Source of the DNA: Streptomyces hygroscopicus
Lineage (GTDB): Bacteria > Actinomycetota > Actinomycetes > Streptomycetales > Streptomycetaceae
DNA: 64,000 nt
Direction: 5' to 3'
Assembly: GCF_026168105.1 (NCBI RefSeq)
Contig: NZ_LBMW01000022.1
Coordinates: forward strand, 78,214 to 142,213
In this document: one piece after another, positions 33,404-42,253 of the stretch
Numbering within the stretch: the stretch's first letter is position 1
Layout: each line of letters starts with the position of its first letter
The notes under the pieces: model-generated
Told to the model about the DNA's origin: nothing
Databases searched by the model: none
The model's input: the letters and a program-made list of their open reading frames with translations, nothing else
Made by a program: the position numbers and the translations under genes

Positions 33404-33843
33404 GGACGGCCGTCCTCACCGGCGCCGAGGACGCCGAGGCGACATCCGTGAACGCGGACCATGTCCTTCCGGTCCCACACATCCTCGAGGCCGTCGCCGC
33501 CGTTCGCCGACGGGCGCACGCACTCCTGGCCGACTGGGAGCTGCCCACCGAGAACCTCGAAGTGGCGCTGCTGGTCATCTCCGAGCTGATCACGAACGCG
33601 ATCGTCCACGCCCTGCCCCCGGCCATGCTCCGACTGCGCTGCAGCGCGAACGAAGGACGCCGCACCCTTCGCATCGAGGTCACGGACAGCGGACCCTCGC
33701 CCCAGGCGCGGCGACCGATCGGGGAGCTGGAGCAGGACGAACACGGCCGCGGAATCAGCATCGTCATGGCACTGTCGGCGAGCTGCGGCACCTATGCCCG
33801 CCGCGACCGGGTGACCCGCTGGGCCGACCTTCCCGTGACCTGA
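33400..33843 (+). CDS. RsbW-like ATP-binding (GHKL) anti-sigma/serine kinase
   Basis: A 147-aa protein with the HATPase fold in the compact RsbW/SpoIIAB form common in streptomycetes. It has the N-box VISELITNAIVHA, the G1-type EVTDSGPSP and a G2-type GRGISIVMAL. Such proteins bind a sigma factor or phosphorylate an STAS antagonist. ATG 33400 has AGGAA just upstream and overlaps the stop of a 48-aa ORF. The nearby SpoIIE phosphatase could be its opposing enzyme. No sigma factor gene is adjacent. Confidence 0.82.
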   Translation: MRTAVLTGAEDAEATSVNADHVLPVPHILEAVAAVRRRAHALLADWELPTENLEVALLVISELITNAIVHALPPAMLRLRCSANEGRRTLRIEVTDSGPSPQARRPIGELEQDEHGRGISIVMALSASCGTYARRDRVTRWADLPVT

Positions 33844-33897
33844 CGGGGGCCCGACGGAAACAGCGGTGGGTCGGCGACCCACAGGCACACAGGTGCA

Positions 33898-33933
33898 TCA
33901 GGTCCGCTGCCCTCCGAGAGGCAGCGGACCTGA
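33898..33933. terminator. Perfect 14-bp hairpin between convergent genes
   Basis: TCAGGTCCGCTGCC (33898-33911) is followed by an 8-nt loop and its exact complement at 33920-33933, then CTCTGTTTC. It lies between the RsbW-like gene and the phosphoesterase gene and should terminate both. Confidence 0.85.
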
Positions 33934-33981
33934 CTCTGTTTCACCGGTGTACGTCGGCTCGGCGTGAAGTCCGACCCAAGG

Positions 33982-34866
33982 TCAGTTCCAGATGCCGGTG
34001 ATGTCGGAGGCGTTGGCCGCGGCACCCGCGTGGGTGGTCAGCCCTGCCAGGTCCTCGAGGGTGCGCAGCACGTTGTAGTGGTTGTACTGCGTCGAGGTCG
34101 AGCTGCCCGGCGCAACGTGCGCGCCGTAGAACACGGTGGCGATGTGGTTGCTGTGCGAGCTGTCGTCCTCGTCGAAGGTGACGGCCAGAACGCTGTTGTG
34201 CGTCTGGGCCCAGGTGGCGTATGCGCTGAGGTTGTTCTTCAGCCAGTTGTCGCCCGTCGCGATGGAGCAGTCGTGCATGTCGTTGCACAGGTTCGGGGTG
34301 ACGAACGATTCCTTGGGAAGGGTGGTGTAGTCCGTCGGGAACTGAGTGAAGGTGTGGGCCGTGTTGAGCGGGACGTTGTTGAAGGCGAACCACGGGTTGT
34401 GCTTCCGGGCGTACTTGGTGGCGGAGTTGGTGCAGACCGTGGAGCCCTGGGAGGGCAGGCCCTCGTTGTAGCTGCCCCAGGTCTTGCCGGCGGCGATGAG
34501 CTCGGAACCGAGGTTCGCAGCACTGCTGAACTGCGGGGTGTAGCAGTTGTCGTTGGTGATGCCCTGGTTGTTGCCGGAGAACAGGTCCAGGTAGTTCGGC
34601 TGGCTCGGGTGGGTGATGGCGAACGAGTTGGTGAGGTTGGCGCCGCCCGCCTTCAGCGTGTTGTTGAGGTACGGGGCGCTCGAGCTGCCGATGACCTGCT
34701 CGTAGGCGTGGTTCTCGAAGACCACCACGACCACGTGGTCGGGGGCGGGGAGCGCGGCGGCCTGCGCGGCCGGGGCAGCGGCCCACATCCCGACCAGGGC
34801 GACGGGGAGGGTGGCGGCGAGGGAGAGCGTCCGATGGGAGCGCTTGATGCGGGAGAACAAAGACAC
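33982..34866 (-). CDS. Secreted phosphoesterase (acid phosphatase / phospholipase C superfamily)
   Basis: A 294-aa protein with a Sec signal peptide (basic MSLFSRIKRSHR, hydrophobic core, AQA-A cleavage). The mature enzyme begins with VVVVVFENHAYEQVIG, the metal-binding Glu-Asn segment of this family. Later it has THPSQPNYLDLFSG, a conserved HDCSIATGDNW stretch and TFDEDDSSHSNHI with further metal ligands. These enzymes hydrolyse phosphate esters outside the cell. GTG 34866 follows a perfect AGGAGG. A phosphate-controlled promoter would be expected, but no box was recognised. Confidence 0.85.
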   Translation of the reverse strand: MSLFSRIKRSHRTLSLAATLPVALVGMWAAAPAAQAAALPAPDHVVVVVFENHAYEQVIGSSSAPYLNNTLKAGGANLTNSFAITHPSQPNYLDLFSGNNQGITNDNCYTPQFSSAANLGSELIAAGKTWGSYNEGLPSQGSTVCTNSATKYARKHNPWFAFNNVPLNTAHTFTQFPTDYTTLPKESFVTPNLCNDMHDCSIATGDNWLKNNLSAYATWAQTHNSVLAVTFDEDDSSHSNHIATVFYGAHVAPGSSTSTQYNHYNVLRTLEDLAGLTTHAGAAANASDITGIWN

Positions 34867-35481
34867 GGTAGACCTCCTGTGTGAGCGGTGGATACGGCGT
34901 GGGAGGTTGTTGTCTACTGATCAGGCGCTTCTGTTCCGGCGACAGGAGACTAGGGCCGCCCTCTCGCGGCTTTCAGGTGACGAGAGAAGAAGAGACGTCA
35001 AACGCTTCTTGGCTGTCGGGGGCTCATCCGACCCTCGTGTTCACCTGCCTGAGGGTTGCCATGACACACCGGCACACGGCTTCAGTCCTTGCCGCCTTCT
35101 GGGCGGCGGCGACTGTTCGAGGTGACGGCCTCGTACCGGCGGCGCAAGTGGGCCTGTAGGGCGGCGTGGCGGAACACCACTCAGATCCCGTCGCTCCGAG
35201 CGCTTGCTTGGCCACGCATCATGGCAGGTTGATGACACTGCCTCGGTAGCCGCTCGGTCGCTCGGGCAAGCGCGGAAGGTTGTGCTTGGCGGAAGGCTGT
35301 TGCCTCGCAGCACTTCGCCCCGTCGGATGGCCGACGGGGCGAAGCTGACTGGGCAGGAGCGGAGTTGACCGACGGCAGAGTTGGCGACGGCTCCGGCCCA
35401 GTGCGTTGTCCTCAGCTCACTGACGGGTGTTCACGGCGCCGTCCTCTTGCTGCCGCTGAGCAGTGTGCTGTCCTTGTCTGT
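34867..35481. other. Intergenic region, 615 bp
   Basis: No gene is supported. It contains the terminator of the S53 protease at 35313-35344 and, further left, the promoter region of the phosphoesterase, in which I see no consensus boxes. Confidence 0.5.
35313..35344 (-). terminator. Perfect 14-bp hairpin downstream of the S53 protease gene
   Basis: The left arm 35313-35326 (CTTCGCCCCGTCGG) and right arm 35331-35344 are exact complements around the 4-nt loop ATGG. It lies 137 bp past the stop of the minus-strand protease gene. Confidence 0.8.
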
Positions 35482-36732
35482 CTACTTGGTGAAGGCCGCG
35501 ACACCGTTCGGGGTGCCCAGGCCTGTCGGGCCGTCGTAGCCCTTGCCCGCCTGGCACAGGTAGTTGCCGCAGGCCCCGTTGGTGCCGTCGGTGACGTCGT
35601 TCAGCTTGTCCGGGTGGGCGTACGGGTACGAGGCCGGAACGTCGTTCGCGCCAGGGGCGCCCGCGAGGGCGTAGACACCGGCGATGAACGGCGAGGACGC
35701 GCTGGTGCCGCCGTACACGTTCCAGCCGCTGGCCTGATAGCTGTCGTAGACGGCGAGGCCGGTGGCCGGGTCGGCGACGGCCGCGACGTCCGCAACGGTG
35801 CGCTTGGCGCAGCCGCTGTCCTTCTGCCAGGACGGCTTGGCGTCGAACTGCGAGCAGCCCGAGCCGGCTCCCTCGCCGCCGGCGGCAGTGCCCCAGACGG
35901 ACTCGGAGTAGCCGCGCGTGCTGCTGTCCTTCTTGAGCGAGGTGCCCCCGACGGCGGTGACGTACTGCGATGAAGCCGGGTACTCGCTGCCGTAGCCGCT
36001 GTCGCCGGAGCTGACGGTGATGGCGACGCCGGGGTGTTTGAAGTACTTTTCGTCCGCGGACGTGTCGTTGGCTTCTTCGCCGCCGCCGTAGCTGTTGGAG
36101 ATGTACTTGGCGCCCTGCTTGACCGCCTGGTTCACGGCCGCACCGAGGTCGTCCATGTTGGCGGACTTGGCCTCGACGAGCAGGATGTGGCACTGCGGGC
36201 AGGCTGCGCTGACCATGTCCACGTCGAGGGAGATCTCTCCTGCCCAACCGGCGTCGGGAGCCGGGTAGTTCGAGCCGCCGTCCTGGTCGGTCTTCTTGAA
36301 GCAGCCGTTGCTGGTGCTGCACTCGGGCAGGCCGTACTGGGACCGGTAGGTCGCCAGATCCTTCTCGGCGTTCGGGTCGTCGTTCGCGTCGACGATCGCG
36401 ACGGTGGCGCCCTTGCCGCCTTCCTTGGGGAGGTTGTATGCGGCCTGCAGGTCGTTCGGTCCGAAGCCCTTGGGGGTGTCGTGGCGGCCGAGGGACTTCA
36501 GCGACTTGAGGTCGGTGCGGACAACCGCTTCGCACGCCATGTAGCCGGGTTTGCTCGGCTCCGAGCAGAGCCGGTGGGTGGACACTGTCGTGGCCGCAGG
36601 CGACGCCGTGGTCGTCGTCGCGAAGGCCGCCGACTGTGAAGCGGCGGCCAGGCCGCCGGTTATCAGAGCCGCTGCCGACAGCAGTGCCGGTGCACCGCGA
36701 CGTATCAGGTTCCTTCTGCGATGAGAACGCAA
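35482..36732 (-). CDS. Secreted S53 family (sedolisin) peptidase, TTG start
   Basis: A 416-aa secreted serine-carboxyl peptidase. After the signal peptide (RRNLIRRGAPALLSAAALITGG, cleavage near AFA) the catalytic residues are visible: Glu and Asp in GEISLDVDM, oxyanion Asp in SSGDSG and Ser in GGTSASSP. A Ca-site-like ending follows (GYDGPTGLGTPNG). It lacks the long activation prodomain of many sedolisins. I place the start at TTG 36732: GGAGGG lies 7 nt upstream and the next residues RSHRRR begin a normal signal peptide. A truncated homologue is at 51966-52427. Confidence 0.84.
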   Translation of the reverse strand: MRSHRRRNLIRRGAPALLSAAALITGGLAAASQSAAFATTTTASPAATTVSTHRLCSEPSKPGYMACEAVVRTDLKSLKSLGRHDTPKGFGPNDLQAAYNLPKEGGKGATVAIVDANDDPNAEKDLATYRSQYGLPECSTSNGCFKKTDQDGGSNYPAPDAGWAGEISLDVDMVSAACPQCHILLVEAKSANMDDLGAAVNQAVKQGAKYISNSYGGGEEANDTSADEKYFKHPGVAITVSSGDSGYGSEYPASSQYVTAVGGTSLKKDSSTRGYSESVWGTAAGGEGAGSGCSQFDAKPSWQKDSGCAKRTVADVAAVADPATGLAVYDSYQASGWNVYGGTSASSPFIAGVYALAGAPGANDVPASYPYAHPDKLNDVTDGTNGACGNYLCQAGKGYDGPTGLGTPNGVAAFTK

Positions 36733-36982
36733 TGAAATGCCCTCCGTGGGGGGATGGATGGCTCCACGACGGCCATCGAGGCAGCGGTCATGTCGCGAAC
36801 ATGACAACTGCCCGATGTTGGGGCGCCGGAGTGGGCCGAGGTCCGGGCATGGTGCTCAGGTACTGCCACCCCGTTCAGTGGTGGCTACAGATAAAACTAT
36901 TGACAGTTTGCCCAAGGGAACAGAGGGAGTTGGTAAAACCTTCCCCTCGACTTCGGGGCCCTGGCGTATACGTTGTGCCGCC

Positions 36983-37819
36983 ATGGAGCTGGAAGAAGGA
37001 CCCATCAACGACCTGATGTCGCTCGGCCTGGCCCAGTACGAGGCGCGGGTCTACCTGGCGCTCATCAGGCGTGATTCATACACGGCCACCGAGGTGGCCC
37101 GGGAAGCCGGCGTGCCGCGCCAGCGGGTCTACGACGTGCTGGAAGCGCTCGTACGGCGGCGTCTGGCCACCACTCACCCGGGACGAGTGACCAAGTACTC
37201 CGCCGTCACGCCCGAGTTGGCGCTCGCGCGGCTGATGGCTCTGCGACGCGAGTCCGTGGACCGGCTGGAGCGGCTCTCGGAAGGGTTGGCCAGGGCCCTG
37301 CAGCCACTGTGGTCCGAGGGCCGGGCGCACACCGATCCGCTGGACTACATCGAGATTCTGCGGGACCCGAAGGCGATCTCCGAGCGCTTCGCCGACATCC
37401 AGCGGCAGGCGCGACACGAACTTCTCACTTTCTGCAAGCCGCCCTTCGTTGCGCCCGCCGAGAACGCTGAGGGCATCAAGGTGGTCCAGCGGCTCCATCG
37501 GGCGGGCGGCACGGTCCGGGCGATCTACCTCAACGACGCCCTGGGCAACCCCAAGACGGCGGAGCATGTCCGGCGCTTCTCCTCCGCGGGGGAGGAGGCC
37601 CGCTTCGCCCCCGAGCTGCCGCTGAAACTCGTCATCGCCGACGCTTCCTTCGTACTGTGCGACATGCCCGACCCGGTGGCCGGCGCGGGCTCCACCACCA
37701 CGCTCTTCATCGAGCACCCGGCCCTGGCAGGCTGCCTGCGGCTGGCGTTTCACACCGTTTGGGAGGGCGCGGCACCTGCGCCGGACTCCAGCCTGCTGCC
37801 GAAAGCACACGACCGCTGA
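36983..37819 (+). CDS. TrmB-family transcriptional regulator
   Basis: A 278-aa protein. The N-terminal winged helix (SLGLAQYEARVYLALIRRDSYTATEVAREAGVPRQRVYDVL) is the TrmB signature, followed by a coiled linker and a phospholipase-D-like sensor domain. Archaeal and some bacterial relatives respond to sugars. It is divergent from the S53 protease (250 bp between). A TTGACA lies at 36900-36905, but no -10 is well spaced to it; TATACG at 36967-36972 would give an almost leaderless message. Confidence 0.83.
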   Translation: MELEEGPINDLMSLGLAQYEARVYLALIRRDSYTATEVAREAGVPRQRVYDVLEALVRRRLATTHPGRVTKYSAVTPELALARLMALRRESVDRLERLSEGLARALQPLWSEGRAHTDPLDYIEILRDPKAISERFADIQRQARHELLTFCKPPFVAPAENAEGIKVVQRLHRAGGTVRAIYLNDALGNPKTAEHVRRFSSAGEEARFAPELPLKLVIADASFVLCDMPDPVAGAGSTTTLFIEHPALAGCLRLAFHTVWEGAAPAPDSSLLPKAHDR

Positions 37820-37889
37820 GGCCGTCGAGCGCGCCGCACCCTGATGTTGGCCGCCGGGTTCCTGGACCGTGGGAAGTCGGCGGACCTCA

Positions 37890-37995
37890 GCCTTTGGAAT
37901 GTGCGGCGGGCCTCGTCCTCGATCTGCGCCCATGCGTGGGGTGTGACCGGGGCGAGTTCACGGTGGAGGTTGTTCATCCCGCTGGGCGCGGACAC
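37890..37995 (-). pseudogene. 5' remnant of an encapsulin shell protein gene
   Basis: GTG 37995 lies 4 bp after the DyP stop, and the AAAGGAG in the last DyP codons is its ribosome site. The first 35 codons read as a normal encapsulin N-terminus (MNNLHRELAP, WAQIEDEARRTFQR). After about 37890 the frame continues into unrelated Arg-rich sequence where encapsulins would read an H(L/V)AGRRVVDV-like segment. Only about one eighth of the shell gene survives. The deletion joins it to the 3' flank of the TrmB gene. Confidence 0.82.
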
Positions 37996-37999
37996 GCGA

Positions 38000-38983
38000 T
38001 CACGCTCCTTTGAGACTGCCGATACCCAGGGAACCCTCGTTCGCCGTGGCGCCCGTGGGTGGGGCGGGCGGAACCTCGAGGAAGTCGGCGCTCGGCACGT
38101 GGAAGAGGCAGCCGGTGATCGCGGTGGAGAAGTCGAGGATGCGGTCGTGAGTGTTGGGACGGTCTCCGAGGAACATGTTCCGCAGCATGTGCTCGATCAC
38201 CTCGGGAGTACGTGCGTAGCCAATGAAATAGGTACCGAATTCCCTTTCTCCGATCCGGCCGAACGGCATGTTGTCACGTACGATTTTCCGCTCGCTGCCG
38301 TCCTCGTCGGTTACCGTGTTCAGGGCTACGTGGGAGTCCAGGGGCTTGATGTCGTCCGGCAGTTCGACGTTGGCCAGCTTTGTCCGGCCGATAATCTTCT
38401 CCTGCTGCTCCGTGGCCAGCGTGTTCCAGGCGGTAAGGTCGTGAAAATACTTCTGGACGATTACGTAGCTGCCGCCCGCGAAATCTCGGTCCTCATCACC
38501 GATGAACACCGCGTCGGCCGCGAGCTTGCCCTCCGGGTTCTCGGTGCCGTCGACGAAGCCTAGGAGGTCTCGCTCGTCGAAGGACTTGAAGCCGTGAACC
38601 TCGTCCACCACGGCGACGGTTCCGTGGAGACGTTCGCCGATCTGCCGGGCCAGTTCGAAACAGAGATCCATGCGGCGGGCCCGCAGGTGGAAGAGGAGGT
38701 CGCCCGGGGTGGACGGAGCGTGGTGACGGGAGCCTGTCAGCGGCACGAAGGGATGCAGATCGCGAGGACGCGGTCCGTCGAAGAGCCGGTCCCATGCCGT
38801 GGAGCCGATGCCGACGACGCAGGTGAGGCCGGCATCCGGATCCCGGAAACCCACCGATCGCGTCAATCCGGCCACATCGGGAAGAAGGCCGCGAACAACG
38901 GCCTCGCCGCCGGGCATGATGGTGCACACCAGGAACAAGGCGGACTTCGCCGGCGGGGCGATCACGGACTGCGACTCGGCCAC
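38000..38983 (-). CDS. DyP-type peroxidase with encapsulin cargo-loading tail
   Basis: A 327-aa dye-decolorising heme peroxidase without Tat signal. It has GFVDGTENP with the distal Asp (D145), proximal His (H218, LDSHVALN) and distal Arg (R236, IVRDNMPFG). The C-terminus (317-327) is GSLGIGSLKGA, a textbook cargo-loading peptide that docks DyP inside encapsulin nanocompartments. It is preceded at 33 bp by a molybdoenzyme gene on the same strand and followed by a truncated encapsulin gene. The shell would have to be supplied from elsewhere, or the enzyme now works free. Confidence 0.9.
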   Translation of the reverse strand: MAESQSVIAPPAKSALFLVCTIMPGGEAVVRGLLPDVAGLTRSVGFRDPDAGLTCVVGIGSTAWDRLFDGPRPRDLHPFVPLTGSRHHAPSTPGDLLFHLRARRMDLCFELARQIGERLHGTVAVVDEVHGFKSFDERDLLGFVDGTENPEGKLAADAVFIGDEDRDFAGGSYVIVQKYFHDLTAWNTLATEQQEKIIGRTKLANVELPDDIKPLDSHVALNTVTDEDGSERKIVRDNMPFGRIGEREFGTYFIGYARTPEVIEHMLRNMFLGDRPNTHDRILDFSTAITGCLFHVPSADFLEVPPAPPTGATANEGSLGIGSLKGA

Positions 38984-39016
38984 AGGGCCCGCCTCCTAGC
39001 TAGTGCGGCCGCGACA

Positions 39017-41326
39017 TCACGCGGAGGTGCTCGGCCGGGGGGCTGCGGGTTCCAGCCGGACCACGATTCCCTTCGACGTCGGTTGGTTGCTGATCTCGGC
39101 CACGCTGTCCAGAGGCACCAGGACCTGGGTCTCCGGGTAGTACGCGGCTGCGGAGCCCCGCGCGGTCGGGTACGCCACCACTTGGAAGTCCTCGGCGCGG
39201 CGCTTGCCGTTGTCCGCCCACACACCGACCAAGTCGACACGCTGTCCTTCGGCCAGGCCGAGTTCGGACAGGTCTGCCGGGTTGACGAGCACCACCCGGC
39301 GGTTTCCGTGGATGCCCCGGTAGCGGTCGTTGGACGTGTAGGGGACGGTGTTCCACTGGTCGTGGGAGCGCAGCGTCTGCAGCAGCAGGTGCCCCTCGGG
39401 AATGTGCGGCATCTCCCAGGCATTGCGGGTGAACAGTGCCTTGCCCGACGGGGTGGGGAACACGCCTTCGTTGACCGGGTTCGGCAGCCTGATGCCGCCG
39501 GGGCGTGCCACCCGTCGGTTGAAATCGTACAGTCCTGGCACGATGCGGGAGATCCGGTCACGGATCGCTCCGTAGTCGGCCTCGAACTTCTCCCACGGGA
39601 TGTCCGCTGTGCCGTTGAGGGTGCGGCGGGCGAGCCGGCACAGAATGGCGACTTCGCTCAGCAGGAGCTTGGAGGCCGGCTGCAGCCGCCCACGGGATGT
39701 GTGCACCTCGCTCATCGAGTTCTCCACGGTGACGAACTGCTCCCCGCCGGACTGGATGTCCCGTTCGGTGCGGCCGAGGGTCGGCAGGATGAGCGCGGTC
39801 CGGCCACAGACGGTATGGGACCTGTTGAGCTTGGTCGAAATGTGGGCGGTCAGGCGGCACTTGCGCATGGCGTCCTCGGTGACCGCGCTGTCCGGAGCGG
39901 CCCGGACGAAATTGCCCGCGACGCCGAGGAACAGCTTGATGCGGCCCTCACGCATCGCTTTGATGGAGTTCACGGAGTCCAGTCCGTGGGCGCGAGGCGG
40001 GTCGAAACCGAACTCCTGCTGCAGCGCGTCCAGGAACGAGTCCGGCATCTGCTCCCAGACGCCCATGGTCCGGTCGCCCTGCACGTTGCTGTGCCCGCGT
40101 ACCGGGCAGGCTCCGGCGCCTGCCCGGCCGAGGTTTCCGCGCAGCATCAGGAAGTTCACGATCTCCCGGACGGTGGGGACGCCGTGCTTGTGCTGCGTCA
40201 CTCCCATGGCCCAGCAGACGATGACGCGTTCGCTGCGCAGTACCTCGTCGCGGACCTGCTCGATCTCCTTGCGTGTCAGCCCGGTCGCGGTGAGAACGTC
40301 TTCCCAGGAGATCGCGCGGACGTGCTCGGAGAACTCCTCGAATCCACTCGTGTTGGAGCTGATGAAGTCATGGTCCAGGACTTTTCCTGGCCGGGCGTCC
40401 TCGGCTTCCAGCAGCAGCCGGTTCAGCCCCTGGAACAACGCCAGGTCGCCACCGGGACGAATATGGAGGAACCGATCGGCGATCCGGATGCCGTGCCCGA
40501 TCACGCCGCGTGCTTTCTGCGGGTCCTTGAACCTCAGCAGTCCGGCTTCGGGCAGCGGATTCACCGCGATGATGCGGGCGCCGTTCAGCTTCGCCTGTTC
40601 CAGCGCGGAGAGTTGCCGTGGATGGTTGGATCCGGGGTTCTGCCCGACCAGGAAGATCAGGTCGGCGTGGTGGAGGTCGTGCAGGCTGACCGTTCCCTTG
40701 CCCGTGCCCAGTGTTTCGTACAGGGCGAAGCCGCTGGACTCGTGGCACATGTTGCTGCAGTCGGGCAGGTTGTTGGTACCCAAGGCCCGGGCGAAGAGCT
40801 GGAGGACGAAGGCGGCCTCGTTGCTGACCCTGCCGGAGGTGTAGAAGACCGCCTCGTCGGGAGAGCCGAGCGAGGTCAGCTCCGCGGCGAGCAGTCCGAT
40901 GGCGTCGTTCCAGCTGATCGGCTCGTAGTTGTCGGACCCCGGCCGCTTGACCATCGGTTCGGTGAGCCGTCCTTGACTGTTCAACCACATGTCGGATCTG
41001 CGACCCAGCTCGGAGACCGTGTGTCCGCGGAAGAAGTCCCCGGTGATGCGGCGCGTCGTCGCCTCGTCGTTGATGTGTTTGGCACCGTTCTCGCAGTACT
41101 CGTTGCGGTGTCTGTGGCCTGGAGAGGGATCCGCCCACGCGCAGCCGGGACAGTCGATTCCGCCCACCTGGTTCATGGTCAGGAGCGTCACTCCGGCTCT
41201 CCGCGGGGACGTCTCCTCCAGGGAGTACTCCAGTGCGTGCACCACCGCGGGAACTCCCGCAGCCCATTTCTTCGGCGGAGTCACGGTGAGCGCGTCTTCG
41301 GGCTCCTCGCCGGGTGGCTTCTTCAT
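39017..41326 (-). CDS. FdhF/YdeP-family molybdopterin oxidoreductase
   Basis: A 769-aa Mo-bisMGD protein of the YdeP-like branch of formate-dehydrogenase-related enzymes. Near the N-terminus GGIDCPGCAW and NEYC give the Cys set of this branch. SNMCHESSG, the repeated molybdopterin-contact stretches (LVGQNPGSNHPR, GNLGRAGAGACPVRGHSN) and a C-terminal cofactor domain follow. Homologues are linked to acid or oxidative stress, with unknown substrate. ATG 41326 has AGAGG upstream. It lies between SRPBCC (36 bp upstream) and DyP genes on one strand, so they are likely co-transcribed. Confidence 0.85.
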   Translation of the reverse strand: MKKPPGEEPEDALTVTPPKKWAAGVPAVVHALEYSLEETSPRRAGVTLLTMNQVGGIDCPGCAWADPSPGHRHRNEYCENGAKHINDEATTRRITGDFFRGHTVSELGRRSDMWLNSQGRLTEPMVKRPGSDNYEPISWNDAIGLLAAELTSLGSPDEAVFYTSGRVSNEAAFVLQLFARALGTNNLPDCSNMCHESSGFALYETLGTGKGTVSLHDLHHADLIFLVGQNPGSNHPRQLSALEQAKLNGARIIAVNPLPEAGLLRFKDPQKARGVIGHGIRIADRFLHIRPGGDLALFQGLNRLLLEAEDARPGKVLDHDFISSNTSGFEEFSEHVRAISWEDVLTATGLTRKEIEQVRDEVLRSERVIVCWAMGVTQHKHGVPTVREIVNFLMLRGNLGRAGAGACPVRGHSNVQGDRTMGVWEQMPDSFLDALQQEFGFDPPRAHGLDSVNSIKAMREGRIKLFLGVAGNFVRAAPDSAVTEDAMRKCRLTAHISTKLNRSHTVCGRTALILPTLGRTERDIQSGGEQFVTVENSMSEVHTSRGRLQPASKLLLSEVAILCRLARRTLNGTADIPWEKFEADYGAIRDRISRIVPGLYDFNRRVARPGGIRLPNPVNEGVFPTPSGKALFTRNAWEMPHIPEGHLLLQTLRSHDQWNTVPYTSNDRYRGIHGNRRVVLVNPADLSELGLAEGQRVDLVGVWADNGKRRAEDFQVVAYPTARGSAAAYYPETQVLVPLDSVAEISNQPTSKGIVVRLEPAAPRPSTSA

Positions 41327-41362
41327 CAATTGCCTCTCGCTTGCCAGGTTCCTGGACGAGGA

Positions 41363-41881
41363 TCAACCGACAGGCCAGCAGGGCACCCGGCTCCTTGGCG
41401 GTTGCGGTTCCGCGGGCCGTACGTGTCCGTTGTGGATGGTTCCCCGCCAGCCCCCGCCCTCTTGCCCCAGCCCCTCGATGAACTCCTTGAAGTGCCCGAG
41501 CTCGAACCGCACGACACGGCCGACCACACGGGGAACGTTGGTGGGCACGCCTGCGACGCTGCGCGGCTCGACCTGCATCCGCACGGTGACCGCCGTACCA
41601 CCCGCCGCGGTGGGCCGGAACGACACCTCGCCCCGGTGGGACGGGTGCCGCTCGAGGCTCCGCCAGGCCAGATGCGAGTCGGGCTCCTGCTCCACGATCT
41701 CGGCCTCGAACTCGCGGTGCACCGGTCCAAGGCCGATGACCCACGCCGTGACGGAGGGCCCGACCTGCTCGACCCGCTTCACCACGGCCATGAACCGGGG
41801 AAAGCTCTTGAACTGGGTCCACTGGTTGTACGCGGTACGCACCGGCACCGCGACCTCGATCATTTCCTCAATGGTATTCAT
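41363..41881 (-). CDS. SRPBCC (START-like) family protein
   Basis: A 172-aa protein with the coenzyme-Q-binding/START-like fold: IEEMIEVAVPVRTAYNQWTQFKSFPRFM at the start, then GEVSFRPTAAGGTAVTVRM and a long C-terminal helix. Such proteins bind hydrophobic ligands, and stress-related relatives are often linked to redox genes. It is the first gene of the minus-strand group that ends with DyP and the broken encapsulin gene. Confidence 0.8.
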   Translation of the reverse strand: MNTIEEMIEVAVPVRTAYNQWTQFKSFPRFMAVVKRVEQVGPSVTAWVIGLGPVHREFEAEIVEQEPDSHLAWRSLERHPSHRGEVSFRPTAAGGTAVTVRMQVEPRSVAGVPTNVPRVVGRVVRFELGHFKEFIEGLGQEGGGWRGTIHNGHVRPAEPQPPRSRVPCWPVG

Positions 41882-42253
41882 GGCACACCAGCCTTAAGGC
41901 GCCGCTGTCCTCCAGTGTTGCCGTCCGGCCGACAGGTCGCCATACGGATCTTCTCCCAGGGGTGAGCGTGGGCTTTTCCTGAGCGATGCGACGCAGAATG
42001 CGTGAGACCGTGTGGCGCCCTTGCAACGCCCTGACCTGCGAGGAGCTCACCCCGCAGCGGGGGCCGACGGATCGGCTCCCCTCATGGTCCGCCCGGGCTA
42101 ACAAACCGCGCACATCCCCGGCGTCCGGCGGCAAAATACCTATGGATGCTCCGGGCGGCTGCTTCCCCTCGTTGCTCCGCGCACGTCCAACAGCACGCGC
42201 CCAGGAACAAACACCCCGGAATGAAGATGACACATGGCGTGCTGGGAGGATCC
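41882..42253. other. Divergent intergenic region
   Basis: No gene seen. It should hold the promoters of the SRPBCC operon (minus) and of the 219-aa hypothetical gene (plus). I found no well-spaced -35/-10 pair and no clear operator. Confidence 0.5.

Noticed and set aside
38594..41965. 1123-codon open frame on the plus strand opposite the DyP and molybdoenzyme genes
   Set aside because: It has no recognisable domain and mirrors the high-GC third-position bias of the genes on the other strand, which have clear motifs. The same applies to long antisense frames opposite the nitrate reductase, the lst-like genes and the HerA-like gene.
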